Shown piece after piece: positions 12,446 to 22,859 of a DNA stretch of 64,000 nucleotides; position 1 is the stretch's first letter, and the number at the start of each line of letters is the position of its first letter. Below the pieces are notes generated by a model that saw only the letters and a program-made list of their open reading frames with translations, was not told the DNA's origin and did not search any database. The translations under genes and the position numbers were made by a program. The DNA comes from Paragonimus skrjabini miyazakii (lineage: Eukaryota; Platyhelminthes; Trematoda; Plagiorchiida; Troglotrematidae): contig JTDE01021509.1 in the NCBI GenBank assembly GCA_014338405.1, positions 1-64,000 of the forward strand. The letters are read 5' to 3'.

Positions 12446-12790
12446 TTACGTGAGTAATGAGAATGATTATTTGTTTTAGCCGATTGAGGTAGCTTGATTT
12501 GTTCACGGAATCACGCTTTCGACCGTTCTTTTTTTCTGTGTCGTCTGTAAGAGTGCAATATATAATACAATACAACATATACAATATCATGAAACAAATT
12601 TATATCCGTTTAATTCGATCTATGGAAGTTGTGTCTTTGTACGACTACGAATAGAGTGTGGTGTACCCTCTGCACCGTGTGAATTTTCACTTGTTTGAGG
12701 TTTGCTCTACGTTTGTTGGAAGAGAATATTATTTATTTCTAACTGTTGTGCTACCTGGCTGTTACTTAAACCCGCTATGATTACTTATTT

Positions 12791-12796
12791 TTCCAG
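12791..12796 (+). promoter_or_regulatory. Candidate splice acceptor in the COA6 leader
   Basis: A pyrimidine-rich run (acttatttttccag) ends at 12796, 156 nt before the COA6 ATG. It could join an upstream untranslated exon, or it could accept a trans-spliced leader, which is common in flatworms. No upstream exon was identified, so the choice between the two is open. Confidence 0.4.
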
Positions 12797-12952
12797 CTGT
12801 AAATCCACTGTCGTGATCATCTCATTCAGTTGTATTACGAAACGGGGACCAGTTTGATTGAACTGTTCACTGAGCTTGATTTGCCGTTAACCACCGCTCG
12901 CGAATCAGCCTGTGTTTATGTGTACACACTCTGGTTGTTATCTGTCTGCGTC

Positions 12953-13135
12953 ATGAATACCAAACTACTCAAAAAATCAGGGAGAGAAAAATGCTGGTCA
13001 GCCCGTGATGTCTACTGGAATTGTGTGACTCAAATTCTCTCACAGCCGGAAAATGCACAGCTGACTGAGCCCGAAGTGCGGAAAAAGTGTTCGAAAGAAC
13101 GCGAATTGTATGAGGATGCTTGTCCTGGAGTGTGG
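12953..13135 (+). CDS. COA6: COA6 coding exon 1
   Basis: Sixty-one codons, ending in CPGVW at the donor gtaagaatt. The exon carries both cysteine pairs (Cys14/Cys24 and Cys46/Cys57), which in COA6 form two disulphides holding a helical hairpin. The conserved Trp and Arg of CWSARD are present. An alternative upstream Met at 12830 would add 41 residues of unlikely sequence. Confidence 0.9.
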
Positions 13136-15205
13136 GTAAGAATTATACCTTGACATGATCAATGTGCACTTGCGTTTGTCTCGATTTTGTGGTTTGACCC
13201 TACTCTGATAGTAGTGACCTTCAAGGGTTACGCGGTTCTACACAGTTGGTCATGTTTGGAGTGTTTGCGTTCTTTCAGTGTGAACTACAATTTTTATGGA
13301 GCATATGTTGGAATGTATTTATTAAGAAACATTGCAACTAGAACACCGCTGATGCTTAACTCGATTTCCTTGTTATAGTGAACAGTTTATCTGCTTGTTC
13401 TCAGTTGAAAGGCCTTTAGTTTGCGTTCCTCCCCTGTTACAACTTATTAGTAATACATACTATTTCCCCCCGTAACTGGTCGGAAAATCTGAGAACGAAT
13501 CACAAACTCCTCTGGTGGAAAGTTTAGGTGTAGGTAATACACCTTTTGTTCTGTTGCTATCCAGAAATGTGGTAATTTGACGCAATACGCACTGAGAGGC
13601 ACTTATGCAACTGATGAACTACTCATATAATCTTCAACGGAACAAGTAAATCCTTTGATTGCAGCGCGAGACAACTCCTGTTTCTCGTTCACATGCGGTT
13701 GAGTTAATATTTATGTAGGCGGACCAATCGACGTTTAAGTAGGTACACAGCTGAAAACTTGCTGAAGTCGTTGACGTGGTCAGCTACAGAAGCAACAAAA
13801 GGCGAGGACCTCGACTTCATTGGTCATCGGACATAGTCAGTCAACAGGGCGACACTAGGTTAACCCAGCTGATTCGTTTGTCGTGTTATTACGTAATAGT
13901 AACTCGACTTTATCAGTGTTTATTGTGATTAGGTTGATCAGGCATTGTCAACCTATCTTGCGCGTTCAAAATTAGATTGTGCAGATCATTTGTTTGCCAC
14001 ATAACTGACTAAATGGTTTTAAATGGTTGATTTGTTTGCTTGATATTCATAGATGTCGTTAGGATAGTCCGGAATGTCGATATCTCGCAATGTTCCAGTG
14101 TTTCGAAGTAAGTACACGGTTAACTCCAGTCAATCACCTTATGATTTTGTCCGAATATTTATATGCTGTAATCTCGCAACTGTGTGGCCACTGATGAATG
14201 AATTAGCACGCTTGCCTCATAAGCACACAGGCAAAGGTTCAACCTCAGGGCTGAGTACGTGCACTGCTGATGAGTTCTAAACGGAAGTGGAACCTCTGTT
14301 CAAACTGAACCAACCGAGTTGATGCCCAGCTTTTAACAACGCAATGCCACTGACATCTTTCGATTAGTAAAAATCCGATTACTAATTTACGGAATCGTAG
14401 TCGGGCATGAAAAGATGATAAGATGTACTGTGTTCCCCATGCTCATTGCCCCAATTAAACTAATGCTAACAAGATTGGCGATTGAATGGCGAGGATCCTT
14501 AATATGGGGTACATCACAGCAAGACACCGTTCCAAAGAGACTGGATCATGACTTGGTGTGATGGCTTGCGCATCCCGATAACCTATTGTGTTTAACTGGA
14601 CGATGTGAACATCACATTGATGAAGTCACTCTTTCCAAGCAAGCTAATATGAAGAGATCTAACGAACCACAGTCTCTTGGTCCTGTAATTTGGGGGTTGG
14701 AAGAAGATTGGCATTCTTCTCCAGGAAAAGTATTAGTTCATATGCACTGCCGTCCACTCACTGTCTTGCCATATTTCCTTTTGAGCCAAATGTTCCGGTT
14801 GAGAGCCGTAATCGTTCTCTTGTCTAAGTCTGGGCGTCCTGGCAATATCTCAACCCATATGTAAACGTGACTATTCACAGCACCCATAATTCCGTGCAGC
14901 ATGGGCCATCTGATAGTGTACGTTGAGTCGCTTTACTTGCTGAATGGAGCAGATTGGATAGGCGGAAACATGCTGTTGTCGACCCCCTTATTCCTGTCCT
15001 GTGCAACTTAATTCTCAGACCTCTCTTGATCCCCCATTTTTAGTAATCACTCTACAGGTTCCACAGCAGATATGGCCACTCATAATGGCACTGTCTCAGT
15101 AAGCTNNNNNNNNNNNNNNNNNNNNNNNNNNNNNNNNNNNNNNNNNNNNNNNNNNNNNNNNNNNNNNNNNNNNNNNNNNNNNNNNNNNNNNNNNNNNNNN
15201 NNNNN

Positions 15206-15251
<46 letters not shown>

Positions 15252-18200
15252 TGTGCACTTTCTACCTTCAGAGTGAGGTGTTACAAAACTGGGCTCACAT
15301 TGACCCTGTCTTTGTCATTGCTGGTGGACCGTTGCAGACTGTCGGTCGCTTCATCTACCTGGGTAGTGTTATCGATAGCAAAAACACAGTGCAGACGGTC
15401 ACCGTTGCCACTGACTGTACCGATGCCGTGGGACCCGAGAACACCCGACCAAGCCATTGAGTTATGCCCAATCTACGTGTTAAAATCTCCCAGAATAAAC
15501 AATCGGTTATTCACCGGCATCAAGAGATATGTGGTGGCGAACTAGTGAGAGAACTGTTTCTTTCGGTCGTTGGTATAGGCACGTGGTTGAACCATAAACG
15601 CTAGGAAATGCAGTAGACCTATTCAACCTCAGGAAGATAGATGTGATCCAGGAGCCGACGCTGCTCAGTTTGTCTATCGTCAACAAATAGTACGGTCAGC
15701 GACTGCGAAACGAATGCCGTACTCCCGAACAAATTCGGTTGAATAACCGATGCAGTAGAATGTGTACCAACCACCTGCTTTCCGAAGCTTACCTCGGTCT
15801 GCAAGCCTTATCTCACCCAAAGCTGTAACAGCAATGAGGCAGCGGCGCAGTTCCATCTCGATTGGTGTGTGCAGCATTTCATCTGTCTGGTGCTGCATCA
15901 ATCCAACAGTACACGCACCTTATTTGTCCCAGAAGCCTACGTCCGTGGGCATGTTTCCGGTTGATTTGAGGTACTTCACAGTAGTGTCCTACTCAACAGT
16001 CTAACTTACTGGACAAAGGAAACAGGGTCTTTGGTGGAGGTGGGCTTCACCCAGACTTCCTGCCTCAGAAGTTCGTCTTGCGAAGCAACTTGCTGTGAAG
16101 TTTTATTGATCAACTTTACCTGAAATCAATGATTCAACAGTCCGAATCATTAAGCAATAAGGAACTAAACCCACCTGTGGACATAACACAGGATAGTAAC
16201 GTCTGATTACGATTTATGCTGTGCATTGTAGATGCATTGTATGCTGTATCACACCTCTGTGGAGTAGTGCAAGTGTTTCAACCGCATTAGATAATACACC
16301 GACGGTCACTGTCTATCATACGTCAATCGGATTGCACTTTTTTGAAGGTATCTTTACTAACCTTGCTGGAAATAGCAGTTTCACCATATGCTCATAGGAT
16401 CAGGTTTCATGACCTAAACACTCTTACATAGTCAGTAGTACCTAACCGCCTTTTTGTCTGGTTGCTTTCAACATACTAGGTATGTCTTAAAAGACCGATT
16501 GAATGGCTCTCTAAATCACCAGACTTGGCATCGTTCGGTTTCTTCCGATGGGGCTATCTCAATTCTCAAGGTGCATATAAAAAGGCTGTGACATGTATCT
16601 CAGTATTGCTGGCCGGTAGATATCCTGGCCTGAAAAAATGTCAGTATGGAAACAAGTCTTCGTTGAACAGTTTGAAGATCTCGTTTAAGAAAATTCCCTA
16701 TGAAAAATGTGAAACTAACCCTCCTTTAGGTCACCAAACGCTTATTTGTCACCCGTTCGTTGTTTACCTTAGTTCAATTCACTATGTTCATTGTTCACTA
16801 ACTCAATTGACACACACTTTACTAAACAGACCGTCAACCATCGTGGGATTATGTAATACTCTGAATTAGGGACTTCGAATAGCCCTTGAAATCGTACTAG
16901 GATTGAAACCTGCCACGCAAGTAATAAGCAGAAGACCTCGCACTGGTTGCCGTAAGCAGTTCATATTCGTGAGACAAGAAGGTCAGCACGATTGGCAAAC
17001 GTGAATGGAGAGGCGTCTCAAAGGGGGAAAGGTTGTGATGAAAATCTACTCGATTCACCGCTTATCCAAACCCCGACACAATAGGAGTTCTAACAAGAGA
17101 CCAATCCAAACGTCGCGTTGAGGATACTACATCAGGATTGGACGAACAGTCTCAATGTTACGCCGTCTGTTATTCGCTTATTTCTTTGTTCCGTGTCGCA
17201 CCAATTAACGTTCAGTTTGTGACTTAGTATGTTTCAATATGATCAACCAATGAGTGACTATGATTCCTTTAATACTGTTGTACATCCATAAATTCGGTTT
17301 CTTGTCTCACGAATATGAACTGCGTACGGCAACCAGTGCGAGGTCTTCTGCTTATTACTTGCGTGGCAGGTTTCAATCCTAGTACGATTTCTAGGGCTAT
17401 TCGAAGTCCCTAATTCCGATTATCACAGATTATTAGCAAATTAGGCGCCCGTCTAATCTCATGAGGAATGATATAAGATTTAACGCAACATTATTTTGAA
17501 TAATGGTAATCTGTTTATATTGTTAGTATGCTGTTAATGGAGCTGTTCATCGTTTTGTCCAAATGAGTGTTTCCAACAGGTGTGTAACCTATTCAAACAG
17601 CCGTTGACGGACCATTTGACCACAGTAACGTTGTTGTCTGCTATGCATGGCACTGTGGAGCTTCAAAATAACCACAGAATACTGTGGTTGTTTGTTTCCG
17701 TAAGAAGCATAAATCATAGTATAGTGAAAACGCACAGTTGAGGTGGTGCCAAACAACGTTACAGAATGGAAAAGAGCGCCTGATGTGATTTCGGACTGGA
17801 TTATTTTCACAGTGCCCCGAAATGTAAGATTTCCGTTTGTCAAATTTGTTTGCTTTCCTTCGACTAGTCTATATTCATTTGCTCTGGACCGCTTATTTTG
17901 CCACACGAAATCGCCATATGAAAACGGGCTTTTTGTGAAATTGAACCAAAGTCTCAAATCGCAAATTGATTAGAAAGTGCGGATTGGGGACGGTCATGCA
18001 CCTTACTGATGTGCTACCTTAGCGTGTACTGAATACCTTTCTGGTTCTACAGTATATAAGTTAGAGCAGGTTCAAGTTATTACAAATGTTTGCTAACGTA
18101 GAACAATTGATGATTCTTCATTGTATTCGGTGGTCCTTCGGTTATTCCTTATGTTCTGTTAGATTCACATTTTTGCGGTAAATGGAGATTTTTCATCCAG

Positions 18201-21200
18201 GTTTACTGTTTTTTGTAGCAGCGATATATATTCAATCGGTTTTGTCGATACAACTTTTCCAGTTATTTCATTATCCCAAGAGTTGGTCTAGTATCAGCGA
18301 TTTCAACACAGAGAATATCAACTTCCATTTGCGTTCCCATTACCCGGAAAGATGTACTAAGCAGCCTGTACAATGTACCAGGGCCATTTAAACGTGGTTG
18401 TCGAGTTCAGCTAGATTTGGTTAAAAGCGAACAATTATAAGAAGGGTTTCGTTTGACCAGCATGAGTTTGGACATCTGGCCATTTTGCTAGCGATGATCT
18501 AATTGTCACTGAAATATCGGAATCCATTTTAACTCCAGGGCAAAATGTGAGACTGCCACAACCTGGTCACTGAACCACGGTTATGCCAGCCCAAATTTAG
18601 TTAGACTCAACTGGAAGTGATGTTTTGTGTTGTTTCGAGGCTAGTCGGATAAACATAATCTGTCTGAGTGCTGGTGCTGTCACCCAGATTGTCCAGATCA
18701 GCTTCAGTAGGTTGGCTCAACATGTGATTGCGTAGCACTATCCCATTTTTCTTTCGTACAGTCGTCCGTTCTCGTGTGTGAGCACTGTTCAGCCTCTTTC
18801 ATTTACACCACACTGGACGTGTATGTGGTCACACGTACAGCGGAACTGATTTCGGAGCTTGTAATTGAACTATCTCCTCACACGCTCATCTATGTTAAAT
18901 TTCGTAGCCTGCTGTTCCACAGTTCATCGAATAGTCGGCGTGCGCGATCAGCTGTACATGTTTAATGTCGTATGAAGATCATTCTAACCCATATCGTTCC
19001 TAAATCTCGTATATGTTCAGTTGACTGGTACTCTGTCTCGTCCGCTTGTGTTCCCATTCTGACAAACCGTGTGCGCATTCTTGACTTGAATACAACTAAG
19101 TGAATACATTGTCATGAGAGGGGGCGAATTATGGGACCACTGGTCACTTCTCAAGGTAACTGATAGCATTATCGTGGCAGCTGTTGTACCGTTTGAGAGA
19201 ACGATTATTATACTACGAGTGACCCGGTTTGCGTAGTTGACTTGTCTGTCTCAGGAAAGTTAGAAAATGGCCAACAGTATAGCGCAAGATGTCTTGTGCA
19301 CGGACAATTCGTTCGCATCTCATCTGTTACTCCAACGAACTTGATGCTATCATGGCCTGAAGAATACATTTCAATTTGTGGATGTTATCTCAGATGTCAA
19401 TGTAAAACACAAGGTAATGGCGTCTTTTGATGTACAATCTCTGTTCACTAATGTTCCAATTAATGAAGTGATAGACATCATTCCAAGAATCTGCAATTTC
19501 AGAAGTTCTACCCCAATTTCCTACAAACCTGGTCCCCTTCGTATTCTGCTTCATCAAGCTCGTAAGACTGACAGTTGACAAGCCGGAAAATAAAGAACAG
19601 CTTCTTCGTGATACACTAATTGACAACGGTTACACATCTCGGTTTGTCGAGAAAAACATTACGTTAGCAGGCTTAAAACCTACTACAATGACTGTTCGAA
19701 TGAAAAATGTCTACTTCCGTTTACCATTTAAAGGAGATGACATTTCACTTTTACTCAGACGAAGACTTACAGTCGCAATAAGACGGACCTATAACACCGC
19801 GAACGTGGTGTTCATTGAGGATACCAGGCAACTACCTACCTCAACGAGGACGGACCCGGTCACCTTGATCACCCAATCAATTGTAGTGTATGGTTTCGTC
19901 TGTACTTGTGGATGCAAGTACGCTGGCCACACATCGAGGTAACTGGGGACGCGCATCAGTGAACACATTCTCAAATAGTTGTGTATCTCCGGAGCTGGCA
20001 TCGCCCGAAGTCCACTCACGCAGCAATTACACGGAACAGGCCATAGAATCTGGGGTGCTAATGCATTTCGTTTCATATATCACCCTAGAATAAAGCAACG
20101 TCTACGGTTTGCTGAGACTGTTGCTATTCGTCGAACAAACCCGGTGCTGTGCGTCCAGAAACAAGTGGTTATCAGTTTATTTCTCCCGTGGTAATTTTCT
20201 TCCATTCCAAAAATCTCCATGGCTCTTCAACGTTTTCATTTTTTCTGTCATATGCCTCCCTAACAATTTTGGTTTCCAATCAAGTTTAACAATACTTATT
20301 AACATTCTCTCTTTTCTTCACTTAACTACTCATGACTATTTGATCTGGTAACATAATCCTCGTTAACAGCTTCATGTTGAGTCATCCGACAGCCTGTTCT
20401 CGCTTATCACGCCCACATTTTTCGTCATTGTTGCCATGCTTGCTCGCCATATATTGAATGCATTAATTTCGCTGTGATAAGATAGGGGATGCGAACGAAC
20501 TGTCCCTCCACAAGACATCTTACGCTATACTGTTGACCTTTTTCGAATTTATTTCGGGCAAACATTGCTTCAAGAAAATTTGCATTTTGTATAGTTGCAC
20601 AAACTGAGTCGCTGTCCGATTTCGGTTTGGTTTACTGGGTAAATATTGAAGTTCTAGTCTGCTTTCTCGTTAACTTGATTTATCGGACTCATCACTTCAA
20701 TGGGAAGCATATACCTTTAGCTCCACATAATTTTGCTTGCTTGTAGCGAGTACATTTTTCCCTATATAAGATATGATTTATTGTTTGGGTGTATCTTGTT
20801 CGTGAGCGCGTATAGAAATAGCTTCACTTTTATCTGTGAGATCAGTGGTTTGTTGGTTCATTTGTCGTGAGCAGACCGCGAAAAAAGTGGAGCACGAGTA
20901 TGGTGGAGTAGTTAAAATATATGAATGTGTATATTTCCCGCTTTACGACACCACACAGTGTCTGATACCATGTGGCACACCAGTTCACGTGTTGAGTGGA
21001 TATCATCAGACTGTATAGACCTAGACAACAGAAATGATCGATGTGATCGCGAACCCATAATGCAATTATATCTCATTGCTTTTCCCGAGCGTTTTGTGTT
21101 GCATATCATATCAAACATTTTCGTTAAACATACACAGTTTTCTTCCTTTTAGGTTACGTTATTTGATCAGAAGCGTGAGTTTGAATTATTCAAAGCGCAA

Positions 21201-21251
21201 AAGTTCGAAGAGGATTTGAAGTCCGCTATGACCGGAAGGCGAACAGGTTGA
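12953..21251 (+). CDS. COA6: Cytochrome c oxidase assembly factor 6 homolog (two coding exons)
   Basis: COA6 is a small intermembrane-space protein that helps deliver copper to subunit 2 of cytochrome c oxidase, working with SCO proteins. The CDS joins 12953-13135 and 21153-21251, giving 93 residues plus a stop. Cys14 and Cys24 form a C-x9-C pair within CWSARDVYWNC. Cys46 and Cys57 form the C-x10-C pair characteristic of this family. Exon 2 supplies the FDQKREFELFKAQKFEE segment, matching the usual FDKRRDYLKFKE end. The ATG at 12953 is chosen because it precedes the conserved REKCW block and gives a family-like length; the frame is open further 5', but that peptide resembles nothing. Exon joining is phase 0 with a gtaagaat donor and a cttccttttag acceptor. 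The 8 kb intron is packed with transposon remnants. It is convergent with CADPS. Confidence 0.92.
14190..14320 (+). mobile_element. Diverged SINE fragment with hammerhead remnant
   Basis: The tRNA-related segment (cttgcctcat, then aggttcaacctc) is followed by gtgcactgctgatgagttct. These correspond to the tRNA-like and hammerhead parts of the 9724 SINE. The CTGATGA core box survives, but stem II is broken and GAAA has become GGAA, so it should be inactive. Confidence 0.6.
14537..15105 (+). mobile_element. RTE-like LINE 5' region (copy B), ends at a gap
   Basis: The sequence is colinear with copies A and C from gagactggat through the ggttggaagaagattggcat block to the segment ending aagct at the N gap. 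It stops about 40 bp before the position corresponding to the endonuclease start codon of copy A, so whether an endonuclease followed cannot be seen. Translation of this part is open but shows no domain, and is probably 5' untranslated sequence. Confidence 0.7.
15106..15205. other. Assembly gap (100 N)
   Basis: A fixed-size run of unknown bases lies between an RTE 5' region and an AT microsatellite. A length of exactly 100 suggests that the true size is unknown. Confidence 0.99.
15206..15249. repeat. (AT)n microsatellite
   Basis: About 22 AT units directly follow the gap and may have caused the assembly break. Confidence 0.95.
15250..15395 (+). mobile_element. Non-LTR reverse transcriptase fragment
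   Basis: The frame reads VGRFIYLGSVIDS, the conserved block that follows the YADD motif in RTE and related LINE reverse transcriptases; copy D has VDRFVYLGSCIS at the same place. Only about 45 codons are recognisable before the sequence switches to an endonuclease fragment in the opposite orientation. Confidence 0.65.
15396..15960 (-). mobile_element. LINE APE-endonuclease N-terminal fragment
   Basis: Minus-strand frames read LGEIRLADRGKL and YTFYC, followed by EYGIRFAVADR. Further on come LFILGDFNT and WSGVLGSHGIGTV. These match APE-type endonucleases of non-LTR elements, where the Glu of SETRL binds metal and GDFNA carries catalytic Asp and Asn. Here SETRL has become GEIRL and GDFNA has become GDFNT. 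Several frame changes are needed, and the fragment ends where it meets the oppositely oriented RT piece. It is inactive. Confidence 0.7.
16480..16700 (+). pseudogene. Mariner-like transposase C-terminal remnant
   Basis: The frame reads RPIEWLSKSPDLASFGFF, then RWGYLNSQG. This resembles the (W/K)SPDLNPLDFFLWGYLKS motif near the C-terminus of mariner-type DDE transposases, where the Asp in PDL precedes the last catalytic acid. The third catalytic residue position is not evident. Downstream residues (about 16620-16700) are only weakly transposase-like. No inverted repeats were found for this copy. Confidence 0.5.
16852..17427. mobile_element. Hairpin (foldback) element with 129 bp TIRs and GATTA duplication
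   Basis: The arms 16852-16980 and 17299-17427 are inverted copies of the same length with about five mismatches (roughly 96 percent identity). They begin TGTAATACTC on the left; the right arm is slightly altered at its tip. GATTA occurs immediately outside both ends (16847-16851 and 17428-17432), consistent with a 5 bp target-site duplication. The 318 bp between the arms encodes nothing recognisable, so this is a non-autonomous MITE-like DNA element. A second copy missing the left arm lies at 62408-62800. Confidence 0.85.
17433..19235. other. Intronic stretch without recognised features
   Basis: No protein similarity, repeat partner within the window or RNA gene was seen. The longest open frames (for example 17957-17589 minus and 18182-18391 plus) look like chance translations. 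Confidence 0.4.
19240..20585 (+). mobile_element. Penelope-like element, RT and GIY-YIG remnant (PLE-1)
   Basis: The plus-strand frame reads VMASFDVQSLFTNVPINEV, the motif A region of Penelope-like reverse transcriptases. The catalytic core is then deleted. Linker sequence follows (IDNGYTSRFVEKN; YFRLPFKGDDIS), and then a GIY-YIG-like endonuclease: FVCTCGCKYAGHTSR, where the family usually has the CGxxYIGRT block, and later LRFAETVAIRR and LCVQKQ. The stop falls after FLPW near 20192. A 56 bp segment at 19265-19320 recurs inverted at 20488-20543. The final segment is shared with PLE-2 and PLE-3, marking the family's 3' end. The copy is internally deleted and frameshifted. Confidence 0.8.
20586..21150. 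other. End of COA6 intron, nothing recognised
   Basis: No feature is visible other than the splice acceptor at 21151-21152. Confidence 0.5.
21153..21251 (+). CDS. COA6: COA6 coding exon 2 (terminal)
   Basis: Thirty-two codons and a TGA. The peptide begins VTLFDQKREF and ends MTGRRTG. It continues the family pattern in which the last Cys is followed by W, then an aromatic FD(K/Q)(R/K)R segment and a charged helix. The acceptor is ttcttccttttag. No canonical AATAAA was found within the next few hundred bases. Confidence 0.9.
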   Translation, partial: VTLFDQKREFELFKAQKFEEDLKSAMTGRRTG

Positions 21252-21984
21252 CTAGAAAATCGTGATGGTATCGGGTTGGCTGAAATGGCGGACGTTCAAA
21301 TCGACTGTAACCTTTTCTTTTGGAATACGTGTACTTTTTAACAATTTTGCACATAGCTTGCTAGTTTTTAAAAAAAATCGATAAAAACATTCTATGGCAT
21401 GTTTTTTTTATCGCCATTTCTCGTTGTTACTATCAGGTTAATAAGTGCACCACCACTTCTGTAAACATTTGCCTTTCTCTTATGAGCAGAGCACTTAACA
21501 AATGTTGGGTTAAGTTGCGCTCAAAATGGTGAACGGAAAACGGAGTTGACACTCATGTGGCTTGTGCGCTAAATGACTATGACTTTTGTCAATTAGTCTC
21601 GTTTCAAGTAATATTCCCACGACTATTTGTATTGTAGCCAGTGTTGAAAATGTTGTCGACAGATGTGTACCCCACAAGATGCAGACAAACTTGTAAACAG
21701 GTTACCTATCTCCTATGTCATGGACATGATTGTGTGGCTTTCAAACTTTGATTTTGTTTCATTCAGACTTCACTGCATTCAACACACCGACCGTACCCAC
21801 TGAGATGACCTGCAAATTCTTCAGCATTGAATGATACATTGATTCGAATGTTTAGTTGGAGTATTCTGGTGAAGTTGGCGGAACATTCCATTGCACAAAC
21901 TTTTATCCGTCAAATAACTAAATGCCGATCGTGCCACAGTTGTGGACTCAAAAACAATATCTGTAGTCTAAATTAGTTCACGGG

Positions 21985-22265
21985 GATTTCAACCGAAAAG
22001 GTTATTAAAGGGGCTTACCCGAAACAAGCCTCCTAACCGATTCGAATTAAGGAACGGTTTCAACACAGCCGTAACCGGCGCGGGGATGTACATGCGTTTC
22101 AGATCGTTTCGCTGGGCTCCATCGTCCTAGTGTTTGGTCACCTTGATCGATAACATCTGTCTGTTGACAATCGTCTTAGCATCTGAGAGGCAGCGTTCGT
22201 CTGAGAACCATTATGCATCGATGAGTACAAATGGACAGAGTAAATGTATATTTCCCCAACATCGT
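21985..22265. repeat. Dispersed repeat, unclassified, copy 1
   Basis: The segment matches 24273-24570 in the same orientation. Shared blocks are ggctccatcg, tttggtcacc, gatcgataacatctg and, near the end, tatatttccc. The copies are diverged, with small indels. I recognise no coding potential. It could be part of an LTR or another non-coding element segment. Confidence 0.6.
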
Positions 22266-22859
22266 TCTCTTAATCGCGGTTCAGATTTCAGCACGATAGT
22301 CCGTCCAGAACAGGTTGCGTCCGGCGAACGGAACTGAAAATATGATGATCCAACGTAACCACAGTCGGACAGACTGTAGGCGGTATCCGTTTCGAATTAG
22401 CCTGTTACAGTGATCGAAGCCAAAGGTCGTTTGCGCGCAAATATCACCACAGGTGGCCTGCGCCGATCTACTCACACCAAATATCTAGTGGAAACCCGAA
22501 GGAATATGACCAGGAGACGTGTGGTTGGAGGTCTTTGTGTTGCCAAAGGGCCAATATGGCTAGTCAGATGACAGGTTATTATGAAAATGAAACCCTTATT
22601 TTTCCGAGGGAAAAAGTAGAGAGACTAACTGATAACTGATGTGAGATAGGAAGAAAGGTGTTGAAAATACGAGGCAAGAAATACAGTTTAGTGCATATTA
22701 TTGTACTCCAGATGAGACTAGCAAGAAAAATAAAAGTGTGAAGTTAGAGCGAAAACCAAACAGAACGATCACCATGTTATACCCTAATGAAGCTGTAGAA
22801 AAGGGAAGGTAGAAGGTCACAATGATCCAGGTTTCTGAAATGAAGTGCGAGTGACTTAT

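Larger units (their letters stand above)
13136..21152 (+). other. COA6 intron, 8.0 kb
   Basis: The intron begins gtaagaatta and ends with a pyrimidine tract and ag. It contains, in order, an old SINE, the RTE 5' region (copy B), a 100-N gap, an AT microsatellite, two abutting LINE fragments in opposite orientation, a mariner remnant, the hairpin element, and a PLE. No further COA6 exon is needed, because the junction restores the protein family without missing residues. Stretches not covered by separate entries (13.1-14.1 kb, 17.4-19.2 kb, 20.6-21.1 kb) hold nothing I recognise. Confidence 0.85.

Noticed and set aside
12830..12952. Upstream Met at 12830 as the COA6 start
   Set aside because: The extra 41 residues have no similarity to COA6 and contain a hydrophobic run; the Met at 12953 gives the normal family length.
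15052..15258. Open frames running through the N gap and AT repeat
   Set aside because: They are artefacts of translating unknown bases and a dinucleotide repeat (alternating Tyr-Ile).
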